Shown: piece by piece, positions 1 through 7,762 of the stretch
Layout of the letters: each line of letters starts with the position of its first letter
Numbering within the stretch: the first letter of the stretch is position 1
Source: an uncultured Flavobacteriaceae bacterium
GTDB lineage: Bacteria; Bacteroidota; Bacteroidia; Flavobacteriales; Flavobacteriaceae
DNA: 64,000 nucleotides
Direction: 5' to 3'
NCBI GenBank assembly: GCA_913065125.1
Contig: CAJYAG010000002.1
Span: forward strand, 62,001 to 126,000
The notes under the pieces: model-generated
Databases searched by the model: none
What the model was told of the DNA's origin: nothing
Seen by the model: only the letters and a program-made list of their open reading frames with translations
Translations under genes and position numbers: made by a program

Positions 1-40
1 TTCAGCATAAAGTTGCTTTTTAAAAATTATTACGGTTTTC

Positions 41-406
41 CTAGAAAGGTAAATCGTCTGGTTCAGCAGAAGTTGTAGTATCAGCAGGCTGAAACTGGTC
101 TACTGGAGGTAAATCTTGTGGCGCTACAGCTTGCATTGCTTCAATTCTCCATCCTTGAATTGAGTTAAAATACTTAGCTACTCCTTCTGGGTTTATCCAT
201 TCTCTACCGCGTAAATTGATAGAGATTTTTACATCTTGCCCAACTTTATAGCTGTTTAATAAATCACATTTATCTTGTACAAACTCAACCATAATCATTT
301 GAGGATATTGCTCATCTGTTGTTACAACCACTTCACGTTTTCTAAATCCGCTAGTTCCAAAAGTTTGTGTTTCGTTAATTAATTTAATTTTTCCAATTAC
401 TTCCAT
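41..406 (-). CDS. DUF3127 domain protein with SSB-like acidic C-terminal tip
   Basis: A 121-residue protein that I recognise as the DUF3127 family of Bacteroidota; its biochemical role is unknown to me. Residues about 1-95 form a compact beta-rich domain (starts MEVIGKIKLI, contains VGQDVKISINLRGREW). Then comes a Pro/Gln/Thr-rich linker (about 95-112), and the chain ends in EPDDLPF. That closing motif closely resembles the DDDIPF tip that single-stranded DNA-binding protein uses to recruit repair and replication partners. Known: SSB has an OB fold, a flexible linker and an acidic tip. Inferred: this protein is an SSB-like OB-fold nucleic-acid binder. It lies 8 bp downstream of the flavin reductase gene on the same strand and is probably co-transcribed with it. 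Family call is firm, function is not. Confidence 0.85.
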   Translation of the reverse strand: MEVIGKIKLINETQTFGTSGFRKREVVVTTDEQYPQMIMVEFVQDKCDLLNSYKVGQDVKISINLRGREWINPEGVAKYFNSIQGWRIEAMQAVAPQDLPPVDQFQPADTTTSAEPDDLPF

Positions 407-414
407 ATCTTATT

Positions 415-1275
415 CTATTTTATTAAAAGTACTTTCCATGCACTTTCTACATCGTTTTTTTCTAAAAAGGCTTTGGCAAATGTATGTTTTTTTGTGGTTT
501 CTAACCCAATAAATTGTGGATTGACTTTTGCAAAGTTATCAACATTTTCTTGAGTTGGCATTTGCTCTACGTTTCCTAAAACACCAAAATTATTTCCTGT
601 TAAAATATTACTTTCTCTAATTTCTTTCGGAATTGCATCTACTCCAATTCCCAAGGTAGAAATTGGTTTCGGAATTTCAAAAAAACCTTCTTTTGCCCTC
701 GAATAATAACTTCCACCAGCTCTTGCAACCAAATCAATTTTATGTTGATCAATGGCTCCGTTTTCATCTAATACAGCTTCGTTAATGTGTAATTTCACAA
801 CTTCACAAATAATTAAATTTCCTGCGCCGCCTTCTTTTCCTAAGTGGATAATTTCAGTTACTTTGCATTCAAATTGTACTGGAGATTCTGCAACTCGAAA
901 TGGTTTTACAACATCCGATTTTAACATGGTAAAGCCTGCTTTTTCAAATTCATTTACGCCTTTTGCATATTCTGTACTGCTTAAAGACATTTGCTGAACA
1001 ATATCATAATTGACCACATTTATAACAACTTCTTTGGTTTCTAATGCGTTTTCTAAGGTGTGTTTTGTAGTATTTCCTCGAACTCTACGTGCCGGAGAAA
1101 AAATTAAAATTGGCGGATTTGCACTAAACACATTAAAGAAGCTAAATGGCGATAAATTTGGATTTCCATCTGCATCAATTGTACTTGCAAAAGCTATTGG
1201 CCTTGGTGCAATTGCGCCTAATAAATAACCGTGTAATTTGCCTGTTGCTATTTCTTTTGGGTCTATAGAAATCAT
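415..1275 (-). CDS. flavin reductase family protein (flavoredoxin-like)
   Basis: A 286-residue soluble protein of the flavin-reductase-like, FMN-binding split-barrel family. The N-terminal half carries the family signature: APRPIAFAST followed by GNPNLSPFSFFNVF and the PPILIFSPARR segment that normally holds the FMN phosphate. The length exceeds the 150-200 residues of simple flavin reductases and fits the longer flavoredoxin-type members that bind FMN tightly. The physiological substrate cannot be read from sequence. It is the first gene of a minus-strand pair with the DUF3127 gene. The upstream region has TATATTTA about 35 bp before the ATG, one base off the -7 consensus, so it probably has its own promoter. 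Confidence 0.85.
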   Translation of the reverse strand: MISIDPKEIATGKLHGYLLGAIAPRPIAFASTIDADGNPNLSPFSFFNVFSANPPILIFSPARRVRGNTTKHTLENALETKEVVINVVNYDIVQQMSLSSTEYAKGVNEFEKAGFTMLKSDVVKPFRVAESPVQFECKVTEIIHLGKEGGAGNLIICEVVKLHINEAVLDENGAIDQHKIDLVARAGGSYYSRAKEGFFEIPKPISTLGIGVDAIPKEIRESNILTGNNFGVLGNVEQMPTQENVDNFAKVNPQFIGLETTKKHTFAKAFLEKNDVESAWKVLLIK

Positions 1276-1342
1276 TTTTTAATTTATTTTGAATTGTAAA
1301 TATACTATCATTTTATAAAATGTGTTATGTTATAATATAGAT

Positions 1343-1350
1343 TATATTTG
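1343..1350 (+). promoter_or_regulatory. -7 box (TATATTTG) of the histidine kinase gene
   Basis: Perfect match to the Bacteroidota TAnnTTTG -7 element. Only six bases separate it from the ATG at 1357, so transcription would start at or within a few bases of the start codon, giving a leaderless mRNA. Confidence 0.6.
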
Positions 1351-1356
1351 TAATAG

Positions 1357-2505
1357 ATGAGCTTTTTTAAAAATACTGTGCTAACCAAACGAATAGTCAT
1401 TTTTGTCTTATTTGTTATTGTTTCCCTAATTCTTTGGAACACCTATATTTTCTTCCAAAAATTTAAACAAGATGAACGCGCAAAAATGGAAATTTTTGCA
1501 ACTGCAATTAAGGAGTTAGCAACCAATCCAGATTTAAATGCAAATATTAATTTAGAAACAAAGATTTTTGAAAACATTACCAATATTCCTTTAATTCAAG
1601 TAAATGAAGACGGAACCATTAAAGATTGGCAAAATTTAGATCCTTCTAAAACAGATAATCCTACATATTTAGAAAATCAATTGGCAAAAATGAAAAAACA
1701 AAATGCGCCAATAGAAATTAAGTATTTAAATGTAACCGAATATGTCTATTATCGAGATTCTGATTTATTAGACAAACTCACCTATTATCCGATTGCTTTA
1801 ATTTTAATTTTACTCTTATTTTTAACAGTGATTTATATGTTGTTTTCTTCTAACAAAATTGCCGAACAAAATAAACTTTGGACAGGAATGGCAAAAGAAA
1901 CTGCGCATCAAATCGGAACTCCGCTATCTTCTTTATTAGGTTGGATTGCCATTTTAAAAGCAGAAAATATTAGCGAAAAATATGTTGATGAAATAGAAAA
2001 TGATGTACATCGATTAAACATAATTGCCAACAGATTTTCTAAAATTGGTTCTGCACCAGAATTGAAAAAAAATGAAATTGTTTCGATAACCAAAAAGTCT
2101 TTTGATTATTTAAAAAGTAGAAGTTCTAAACAAATATCGTTCGAGTTTAACGCTGATAAAAACGAATTATTTTCTAACATCAATGCAGAATTATTTGGTT
2201 GGGTGATCGAAAATTTGGTGAGAAATGCCATTGACGCGATGAAAGGAAAAGGAAGTATTTTACTAACAATTTATGAGAAAAGCAAAACAATAGAAATTAT
2301 AATTACTGATACTGGAAAAGGGATTCCTAAATCACAATTTAAACAAATATTTAAACCTGGTTTCACAACAAAAAAGCGTGGTTGGGGTTTGGGTTTATCG
2401 CTTTCTAAACGTATTGTAGAAGAATATCACAACGGAAAAACATTTGTAAAAAAATCTGAAATTAATAAAGGAACCAGTATTCAGATTTCCCTTCTGAAAG
2501 CTTAA
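1357..2505 (+). CDS. membrane sensor histidine kinase, orphan
   Basis: A 382-residue two-component sensor kinase. Membrane segments are at about 12-32 and 144-164, enclosing a periplasmic domain of about 110 residues with no recognised fold. The H-box reads AKETAHQIGTPLSSLLGW with the phospho-acceptor at His184. It is followed by an N-box (ENLVRNAIDAM), a G1 box (DTGKGIP) and a G2 box (GWGLGLSLSKRIVEEYHNG), so the catalytic domain looks intact. No HAMP domain is evident. No response regulator is next to it: the downstream convergent gene is a HIT hydrolase whose stop overlaps this one by 4 bp. Partner and signal are unknown. The start is supported by a -7 box six bases upstream. Confidence 0.9.
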   Translation: MSFFKNTVLTKRIVIFVLFVIVSLILWNTYIFFQKFKQDERAKMEIFATAIKELATNPDLNANINLETKIFENITNIPLIQVNEDGTIKDWQNLDPSKTDNPTYLENQLAKMKKQNAPIEIKYLNVTEYVYYRDSDLLDKLTYYPIALILILLLFLTVIYMLFSSNKIAEQNKLWTGMAKETAHQIGTPLSSLLGWIAILKAENISEKYVDEIENDVHRLNIIANRFSKIGSAPELKKNEIVSITKKSFDYLKSRSSKQISFEFNADKNELFSNINAELFGWVIENLVRNAIDAMKGKGSILLTIYEKSKTIEIIITDTGKGIPKSQFKQIFKPGFTTKKRGWGLGLSLSKRIVEEYHNGKTFVKKSEINKGTSIQISLLKA

Positions 2506-2894
2506 AAATTTTTAGAAATTTCTTCCGCTAATTTCATAAAATCTTCATGTTGCATTTTTAATTTTTTACTCGTAAAATTGATATCAGCAACTCGGTTTAT
2601 CGGAATTAAATGCACGTGTGCGTGTGGAACTTCCAATCCAACAACAGACATTCCAATTCTATTACAAGCAATTGTTTTTTCTAAGGCTTTGGCAACTTTA
2701 TGCGCAAACTTCATTAAACCTAAATACGTTTCTGAATCTAAATCAAACAATTTGTCAACTTCCTTTTTTGGAATGACTAATGTATGTCCTTTTGCATTTG
2801 GATTGATGTCTAAAAAAGCATAAAAATGTGCGTCTTCTGCTATTTTATACGATGGAATTTCTTGGTTGATAATCTTTGTAAAAATGCTGCTCAT
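2502..2894 (-). CDS. HIT family hydrolase (HINT-like)
   Basis: A 130-residue histidine-triad nucleotide-binding protein. The HIT signature is HAHVHLIPI, with triad residues His91, His93 and His95, preceded by the family pattern NPNAKGHTLVIPK. Members hydrolyse nucleoside phosphoramidates or adenylated small molecules; the true substrate cannot be deduced. Length is normal for a HINT-type protein. It converges on the histidine kinase, overlapping its 3' end by 4 bp. The family is certain, the substrate unknown. Confidence 0.9.
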   Translation of the reverse strand: MSSIFTKIINQEIPSYKIAEDAHFYAFLDINPNAKGHTLVIPKKEVDKLFDLDSETYLGLMKFAHKVAKALEKTIACNRIGMSVVGLEVPHAHVHLIPINRVADINFTSKKLKMQHEDFMKLAEEISKNF

Positions 2895-2922
2895 ACTTCA
2901 TCAATTTATTGAGCATTAAATA

Positions 2923-2962
2923 TAAAAAAAAGCAATAACATACATAGGGATTGTTACTGCTT
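2923..2962 (-). terminator. rho-independent terminator after the RIC gene
   Basis: Read on the minus strand, GCAGTAACA pairs with TGTTATTGC (one G-U pair) around a short loop and is followed by a run of T. It lies 26 bp beyond the RIC stop codon. Confidence 0.75.
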
Positions 2963-2987
2963 TCTCAACTATTTAGGGGATATTTTT

Positions 2988-3713
2988 TCACATCGATAAT
3001 TCTTGTTGTAATTTAATTCCTCTTTTAAACAAGATGTTATTTTCTAAATGGATGTGTTTATGTAAATCTTCCTCAAATTCTTTTAACATAGAAAATGCAA
3101 CTCTATACGTTGTACATGCATCCGATGGCGGCGTATAATTATCTGTCAATTCTGCAATTCTTCTAAAACGCTCACCTTCTACATCATGTTCGTGATGCAT
3201 CATTGCAATAGGGTTTTCTACAGTTTCGAAATTTGGTTTTTCATAAACCCCACCTTCTTTCTTTAATTTTGCTAATTTCTTGAAAAACGGAAATAAAATT
3301 AATTCTTCTTTTTTCATGTGCGTAGTTAGGGCATCTGCAGCACCAAAAAATAATTCTCTTAATTCTAATAACTCTGGATGTCTTTCTCCATGAACTTTAC
3401 TAATTTTATCTACATATTGTTTAATTGGAGGAATACTTTTTTCTACATATGTATGATGTGTTTCTACAACATAATCTGATAAAAAGTCGATTCCCCAATT
3501 TTGATATAAATTAGATTGATCTTCTTTGGTTTTCATTTGATTTTCTAAATCTTCTAAAACCTCCTCTAAACTGATCCCTTTCTTTTCTGTAACAGTTGCT
3601 AAGCTTCTGTTACCGTTACAGCAAAAATCTATTTTATATTTGCTAAAAACGGCTGCGGCATTGTAATTCTCTGCTACAATATCGCTTACTAGTGTGTCTG
3701 CTTGTAATTTCAT
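2988..3713 (-). CDS. ric: iron-sulfur cluster repair di-iron protein (RIC/ScdA/YtfE)
   Basis: A 241-residue repair-of-iron-centres protein. The N-terminal ScdA_N/DUF542 domain (1-57) contains the FCCNGN motif. The C-terminal hemerythrin-like four-helix domain (about 80-238) supplies the di-iron ligands, seen as ETHHTYV, THMKKEE, MMHHEHD and HIHLENN. The protein restores Fe-S clusters damaged by nitric oxide or oxidants in the cytoplasm. It sits 47 bp downstream of an Rrf2 regulator on the same strand. RIC proteins are commonly controlled by NO-sensing Rrf2 (NsrR-like) regulators, so this pair is probably one nitrosative-stress operon. A terminator follows. Confidence 0.93.
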   Translation of the reverse strand: MKLQADTLVSDIVAENYNAAAVFSKYKIDFCCNGNRSLATVTEKKGISLEEVLEDLENQMKTKEDQSNLYQNWGIDFLSDYVVETHHTYVEKSIPPIKQYVDKISKVHGERHPELLELRELFFGAADALTTHMKKEELILFPFFKKLAKLKKEGGVYEKPNFETVENPIAMMHHEHDVEGERFRRIAELTDNYTPPSDACTTYRVAFSMLKEFEEDLHKHIHLENNILFKRGIKLQQELSM

Positions 3714-3760
3714 AATTTATTATTTTAAGACATTTTTATCCTTTATTAATTTAATTTTTT

Positions 3761-4198
3761 TTAAGCTCTTTTCAGCCAAGTTAATCCTCCATCAATTTTA
3801 ATTGCTAAATCATATAAATTGGTGTTTTCTAACATTGCTTTTAGTTCTGTTCTTACTTTTAAAAATTGATCGTGAACAGGACAAGGAAACTGATCGTCAC
3901 ATTGTTTTAATCCCAAACCACAACCGTTATAAACTTTATCGCCATCTAAGACTGTTACCACATCTGCCAATGTTTGATTTTTTAAATTTTCTTGCGACAT
4001 TATAAACCCGCCTGTTGGACCTTTGGTAGATTCTATAATGTTTGCTTTTGACAATTGCTGTAAAATTTTTGCTGTAAAAGCTGATGGAGAATCAATTTCT
4101 TGCGCAATTTCTACCAAACTAACTTTAGTACCAGAAAGAGAGCTTTGTGCTATAAATAACACTGCTCTTAAACCATATTCGCAAGATTTTGAAAACAT
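3761..4198 (-). CDS. Rrf2 family transcriptional regulator (NsrR/IscR-like)
   Basis: A 145-residue Rrf2 regulator. It has an N-terminal winged helix (SCEYGLRAVLFIA, then VSLVEIAQEIDSPSAFTAKI and a PTGGF wing). A three-cysteine cluster follows at Cys93, Cys100 and Cys106 (spacing C-x6-C-x5-C) where NsrR and IscR hold a 2Fe-2S or 4Fe-4S cluster. It is the promoter-proximal gene of a pair with the RIC repair protein. Inference: the cluster senses NO or redox stress and controls RIC and itself. Whether it is NsrR or another Rrf2 branch cannot be decided from the sequence. Confidence 0.9.
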   Translation of the reverse strand: MFSKSCEYGLRAVLFIAQSSLSGTKVSLVEIAQEIDSPSAFTAKILQQLSKANIIESTKGPTGGFIMSQENLKNQTLADVVTVLDGDKVYNGCGLGLKQCDDQFPCPVHDQFLKVRTELKAMLENTNLYDLAIKIDGGLTWLKRA

Positions 4199-4272
4199 AT
4201 ATTCGTTTTTTTCGCTACAAAGATAGCTATTTTTATATAAAGGACAAGTTTATCTTTTATTATTTTTGAAGT

Positions 4273-4306
4273 AAAAAAAATCCTTCTCTCAATAGACAAG
4301 GATTTT
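4273..4306 (-). terminator. rho-independent terminator of greA
   Basis: On the minus strand the stem AAAATCCTT / AAGGATTTT with a 12-base loop runs into a T tract. It begins 9 bp past the greA stop codon. Confidence 0.75.
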
Positions 4307-4314
4307 GATAAGTA

Positions 4315-4788
4315 TTATCTTGAAATATCTATAATTTCAAACTTCATAATTCCGTTTGGAACTTGAATTTCAGCTATTTCACCAACTTTTTTCCCTAACA
4401 ATCCTTTACCGATTGGAGAGTTTACAGATAATTTTCCGTTTTTAACATCCGATTCTGAATCTGCCACCAACGTATAGGTAAATTCCATTTTGTTGGCAGT
4501 GTTTTTTAATTTCACTACAGAATGGATCAATATTTTTGATGTATCTAACTGAGATTCATCAATAATTCTAGCATTAGAAACCACATTCTTTAATTTTGCG
4601 ATTTTAAATTCTAAATGAGATTGTTCTTCTTTTGCTGCATGATACTCTGCATTTTCACTTAAATCCCCTTTATCACGAGCATCAGCTATTTCTTGCGTAA
4701 CTCTAGGGCGCTCTACATGTTCTAAATGCTCTAACTCTTCTTTTAGCTTTTTAAGTCCTTCTGGCGTATAATATGATACTTCACTCAT
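4315..4788 (-). CDS. greA: transcription elongation factor GreA
   Basis: A 157-residue Gre factor that enters the RNA polymerase secondary channel and stimulates cleavage of backtracked RNA. The N-terminal coiled coil (about 8-75) carries the acidic tip in DARDKGDLSENAEYHAAKEE, the GreA hallmark. The C-terminal FKBP-like domain (about 80-157) ends with the typical SPIGKGLLGKKVGEIAEI. Length is standard. It is monocistronic, with a terminator immediately downstream and a -7 box (CAAATGTA read on plus, TACATTTG on minus) at 4849-4856. Confidence 0.97.
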   Translation of the reverse strand: MSEVSYYTPEGLKKLKEELEHLEHVERPRVTQEIADARDKGDLSENAEYHAAKEEQSHLEFKIAKLKNVVSNARIIDESQLDTSKILIHSVVKLKNTANKMEFTYTLVADSESDVKNGKLSVNSPIGKGLLGKKVGEIAEIQVPNGIMKFEIIDISR

Positions 4789-4848
4789 AATCGTATAGTT
4801 TTAAAATACAAAATCTCATTGCCGTTTTATCAGAATGAGATTCAATTA

Positions 4849-4856
4849 CAAATGTA
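4849..4856 (-). promoter_or_regulatory. -7 box (TACATTTG) of greA
   Basis: Exact TAnnTTTG match on the minus strand, about 60 bp before the greA ATG, implying a leader of about 55 nt. No clear -33 TTTG is visible at the usual spacing. Confidence 0.45.
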
Positions 4857-4905
4857 CAAAATATTTGTAACTTGCCATCGTTTAAATCTAACACAACATT
4901 TATCG

Positions 4906-5331
4906 ATGAAAAAAGTCATTTTTGCTTTTATAACAATTCTAATTTTTAGCAATTGTTCTTCTGATTTTCAAAACAACGACATACTACCTTATGTTCAAGT
5001 TAATGAAACTATAGATTTAAATTTACCAGAATTTGTAGATTTGAATGTCCCTGGAAATTGGGCTTATGGAAGAGGCGGATTAAAAGGTATTATAATTTAC
5101 CGTTTAAATAACACAAGTTTTAAAGCTTTTGAGCGCGCAGCGCCACATATTCAACTTAGTGCGTGTTCTCAAATGGTTGTTGAAAATAGTTTGATAATGA
5201 AATGTCCTTGTGATGACAGCGAGTTTCAAATTATTAACGGAGCTCCAAGAACAAGCGGAATTACCTATTCTGCAAGAGAATACTTAGTAACCAATTTAAA
5301 CGGAACTATTTTACGAATCACGAACTTTTAA
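4906..5331 (+). CDS. degenerate Rieske-like lipoprotein
   Basis: A 141-residue predicted lipoprotein. I place the start at the ATG that gives MKKVIFAFITILIFSNCSSD, a signal peptide with a lipobox cysteine; an upstream in-frame ATG would only add 29 residues in front of it. The C-terminal half has the layout of a Rieske 2Fe-2S domain: a first ligand loop around AAPHIQLSAC and a second around MKCPCDDSEF. A canonical Rieske domain has Cys-x-His and Cys-x-x-His. Here the first loop has Ala where Cys is expected (APH), and the second has Asp where His is expected (CPCDDS). Cluster binding is therefore doubtful. It stands alone between greA and purK. Function unknown. Confidence 0.7.
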   Translation: MKKVIFAFITILIFSNCSSDFQNNDILPYVQVNETIDLNLPEFVDLNVPGNWAYGRGGLKGIIIYRLNNTSFKAFERAAPHIQLSACSQMVVENSLIMKCPCDDSEFQIINGAPRTSGITYSAREYLVTNLNGTILRITNF

Positions 5332-5354
5332 TAGTTCTAAATCAAATAGATTGT

Positions 5355-5362
5355 TATTTTTG
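5355..5362 (+). promoter_or_regulatory. -7 box (TATTTTTG) of purK-purE
   Basis: Exact TAnnTTTG match ending 28 bp before the GTG start of purK; implies a leader of roughly 20-25 nt. Confidence 0.55.
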
Positions 5363-5390
5363 CAAGAACAAACACAACAAACTTACTAAA

Positions 5391-6554
5391 GTGAAAAACT
5401 ACTTTTCTTCCGATTTTAAATTAGGCGTTTTAGGCGGCGGCCAATTAGGAAGAATGTTACTTGCCGAAACTCAGAAATACGATATTTACACCGTAATTTT
5501 AGATGCTTCACCCGAAGCTCCTTGCACACAAATCTGCAACGAATTTCACATTGGAAATTTATTAGATTTTGATGCGGTTTACAACTTCGGAAAATTGGTT
5601 GATGTACTTACCATAGAAATTGAGCATGTTAATATTGATGCTTTATATCAATTAGAAAAAGAAGGATTGAAAATTTATCCGCAACCTTCTGTGATTGAAA
5701 TTATTCAACACAAAGGAAAACAGAAAGATTTTTTTGTTAAAAATAACATTCCGACTTCACCTCATCAACGCTTTGCGACAAAAAGCGAATTAATTACTGC
5801 TTTTGAAAATAACAAGTTTCAAATTCCTTTTGTGTGGAAATCTGCACAATTTGGATACGATGGAACAGGCGTAAAGGTGGTTCGTACCGAAAATGATATT
5901 CAGAATTTAGCAGATACAGATTGTATCATCGAAAAATTGATTCCGTTTAAAAACGAATTAGCGGTAATTGTTGCTAGAAATGCAAACGGAGAAGTAAAAA
6001 CATATCCTGTTGTAGAAATGGAGTTTCATCCAGAAGCAAATCAAGTAGAATATGTAATTTGTCCTGCAAGAATTGATGCTTCTGTTGCAACAAAAGCAAG
6101 AGAAATCGCTTTAAAAGTTGCAGCATCTTTTAAGCATGTTGGTTTGTTAGCTGTAGAACTATTTCAAACAGAAAGCGACGAAATTTTAGTGAATGAAGTG
6201 GCGCCAAGAACGCACAATTCTGGACATTATTCTATTGAAGCTTCTTATACAAATCAATTTGAACAACATTTAAGAACGGTTTTAAATCTTCCTTTAGGAA
6301 ATACCGATAGTAAAGTTGCCGGAATTATGGTAAATTTGGTTGGTGAAGAAGGTTTTACTGGAGATGTTGTGTATGAAAATATTGAAAAAGTATTACAAAT
6401 TGATGGTGTTACTCCGCATATTTACGGAAAAAAGACAACAAAACCTTTCAGAAAAATGGGACATGTAACCATTGTAAACACCGATATTGACAAGGCAAGG
6501 AAAACGGCTCAAAAAGTGAAAGAAACAATTAGAGTAATTAGTAAAAACAATTAA
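5391..6554 (+). CDS. purK: 5-(carboxyamino)imidazole ribonucleotide synthase PurK
   Basis: A 387-residue ATP-grasp enzyme of purine biosynthesis: AIR plus bicarbonate plus ATP gives N5-CAIR. The N-terminus has the nucleotide-fold motif LGVLGGGQLGRMLL. The ATP-grasp core shows FVWKSAQFGYDGTGV and the metal-binding VNEVAPRTHNSGH. Length is normal. Translation begins at a GTG, because no ATG lies between the -7 box and the conserved N-terminus. purE follows after 55 bp on the same strand and uses the product, so the two are an operon. Confidence 0.96.
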   Translation: MKNYFSSDFKLGVLGGGQLGRMLLAETQKYDIYTVILDASPEAPCTQICNEFHIGNLLDFDAVYNFGKLVDVLTIEIEHVNIDALYQLEKEGLKIYPQPSVIEIIQHKGKQKDFFVKNNIPTSPHQRFATKSELITAFENNKFQIPFVWKSAQFGYDGTGVKVVRTENDIQNLADTDCIIEKLIPFKNELAVIVARNANGEVKTYPVVEMEFHPEANQVEYVICPARIDASVATKAREIALKVAASFKHVGLLAVELFQTESDEILVNEVAPRTHNSGHYSIEASYTNQFEQHLRTVLNLPLGNTDSKVAGIMVNLVGEEGFTGDVVYENIEKVLQIDGVTPHIYGKKTTKPFRKMGHVTIVNTDIDKARKTAQKVKETIRVISKNN

Positions 6555-6582
6555 CAGTAAATAACAATCAGATTTCATCGAC

Positions 6583-6603
6583 AACTGATAATTGATAATT
6601 GAT
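6583..6603 (+). repeat. heptamer tandem repeat (AACTGAT / AATTGAT, 3 units)
   Basis: One AACTGAT followed by two AATTGAT units in the purK-purE gap, ending just before the purE ATG. The same kind of A/T-rich heptamer recurs at 39363-39390 (AATTCAT) and, in reverse complement, inside the TPP riboswitch. Confidence 0.7.
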
Positions 6604-6609
6604 AAATTT

Positions 6610-7089
6610 ATGGTAGGAATTATAATGGGAAGCGATTCAGATCTTCCAATCATGCAAGAAGCAATCGATATCTTAGAAAGTTTTGACATTCAAATTGAAG
6701 TGGATATTGTTTCTGCTCACAGAACTCCAGAAAAATTAGTTGACTATTCAAAAAATGCACACTTACGCGGAATAAAAGTGATAATTGCAGGCGCTGGTGG
6801 AGCAGCTCATTTACCTGGAATGGTGGCTTCTATGAGTCCGTTGCCAATAATTGGTGTTCCTGTAAAAAGCAGAAATTCTATTGATGGTTGGGATTCTATT
6901 TTATCAATTTTACAAATGCCTGGCGGTGTACCAGTTGCCACTGTTGCTTTAGACGGTGCAAAAAATGCAGGAATTTTAGCGGCACAAATTATCGGAGCTT
7001 CAGACAAAAATGTACTCGATAAAATTATTGCTTACAAAGAAGAATTAAAGCTAAAAGTTGAACAAGCTTCTGATAGAGTGAAGAAATAG
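6610..7089 (+). CDS. purE: N5-carboxyaminoimidazole ribonucleotide mutase PurE
   Basis: A 159-residue class I PurE that converts N5-CAIR to CAIR in purine synthesis. The N-terminus MVGIIMGSDSDLP is the CAIR-phosphate binding loop, followed by the catalytic SAHRTPEKL and the GAGGAAHLPGM loop. I use the ATG at 6610; an in-frame TTG six codons upstream falls in heptamer repeats and would add residues not typical of PurE. It is the second gene of the purKE operon. Confidence 0.97.
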   Translation: MVGIIMGSDSDLPIMQEAIDILESFDIQIEVDIVSAHRTPEKLVDYSKNAHLRGIKVIIAGAGGAAHLPGMVASMSPLPIIGVPVKSRNSIDGWDSILSILQMPGGVPVATVALDGAKNAGILAAQIIGASDKNVLDKIIAYKEELKLKVEQASDRVKK

Positions 7090-7093
7090 TTTT

Positions 7094-7101
7094 TATCTTT
7101 G
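7094..7101 (+). promoter_or_regulatory. -7 box (TATCTTTG), leaderless geometry
   Basis: Exact TAnnTTTG element just past the purE stop and only five bases before the ATG at 7107. The transcript would begin at or next to the start codon. Confidence 0.6.
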
Positions 7102-7106
7102 CATCT

Positions 7107-7718
7107 ATGAAAAAGAAAACACTCACAATAATATTTATTGTATTTACTGCATTTTGCTATTCTCAAGATAAAAAAGAAGGGAATAAAATTTTCTTTGTAG
7201 ATTTTTTTGCTGGAGGCTCAACTTATTCTAACGGAAATGTTAATAGCGGATTATCAATAAATTTTCAAAACAATAAAGATTTATTTACGTTTAGAACAAG
7301 TAGCTCTAAGAAATTACAAGATAATGCAGCAGTAATTTTCTGGCTTCTTCCATTTTCGTTTTCGGCTACTCCAAAAAATTCTCAAGAATATTCTTTTCTT
7401 TATGGTAAAAGATTTATTAAAAATGATTTTTCGTATTCAACATCTATTGGAGTTTCTTTAATCAAACACAATACAATTGATCCAATATTTCAAGAAATAG
7501 GATCTAGTGAATCTACTTTAGGAATTCCTTTAGAATTTAATCTTAGATGGTTTAGAGGAGATAAAAAAGCAAATAAGCTTTTGGGATTTATTCCCATAAG
7601 CAAAGAAACTGGTTTTGGTGCTAGTAGCGGACTTAAACTTTTTGCAACAATTTCTAAAAAATCGTATGTTGGTTTAGCACTCAATTTTGGATTTGGTTAC
7701 TATAAAGATTATAAATAA
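7107..7718 (+). CDS. secreted protein of unknown function, probably outer-membrane beta-barrel
   Basis: A 203-residue protein not assigned to a named family. It begins with a clear signal peptide (MKKKTLTIIFIVFTAFCYSQ) cut near residue 20. The rest is rich in alternating aromatic and polar residues and closes with SYVGLALNFGFGYYKDYK, which looks like the last strands of a small beta-barrel. Outer-membrane location is an inference. It has its own promoter five bases upstream, so it is not simply a tail of the purine operon. Confidence 0.75.
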   Translation: MKKKTLTIIFIVFTAFCYSQDKKEGNKIFFVDFFAGGSTYSNGNVNSGLSINFQNNKDLFTFRTSSSKKLQDNAAVIFWLLPFSFSATPKNSQEYSFLYGKRFIKNDFSYSTSIGVSLIKHNTIDPIFQEIGSSESTLGIPLEFNLRWFRGDKKANKLLGFIPISKETGFGASSGLKLFATISKKSYVGLALNFGFGYYKDYK

Positions 7719-7731
7719 ATTATAGAATTTG

Positions 7732-7739
7732 TATCTTTG
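7732..7739 (+). promoter_or_regulatory. -7 box (TATCTTTG) of the M3 peptidase gene
   Basis: Exact TAnnTTTG element 23 bp before the ATG at 7763. Confidence 0.5.
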
Positions 7740-7762
7740 AATTTCTTAATTAACTCCAATAA

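Noticed and set aside
4819..4905. N-terminal extension of the Rieske-like lipoprotein
   Set aside because: It would bury the lipoprotein signal peptide behind 29 residues without signal character.
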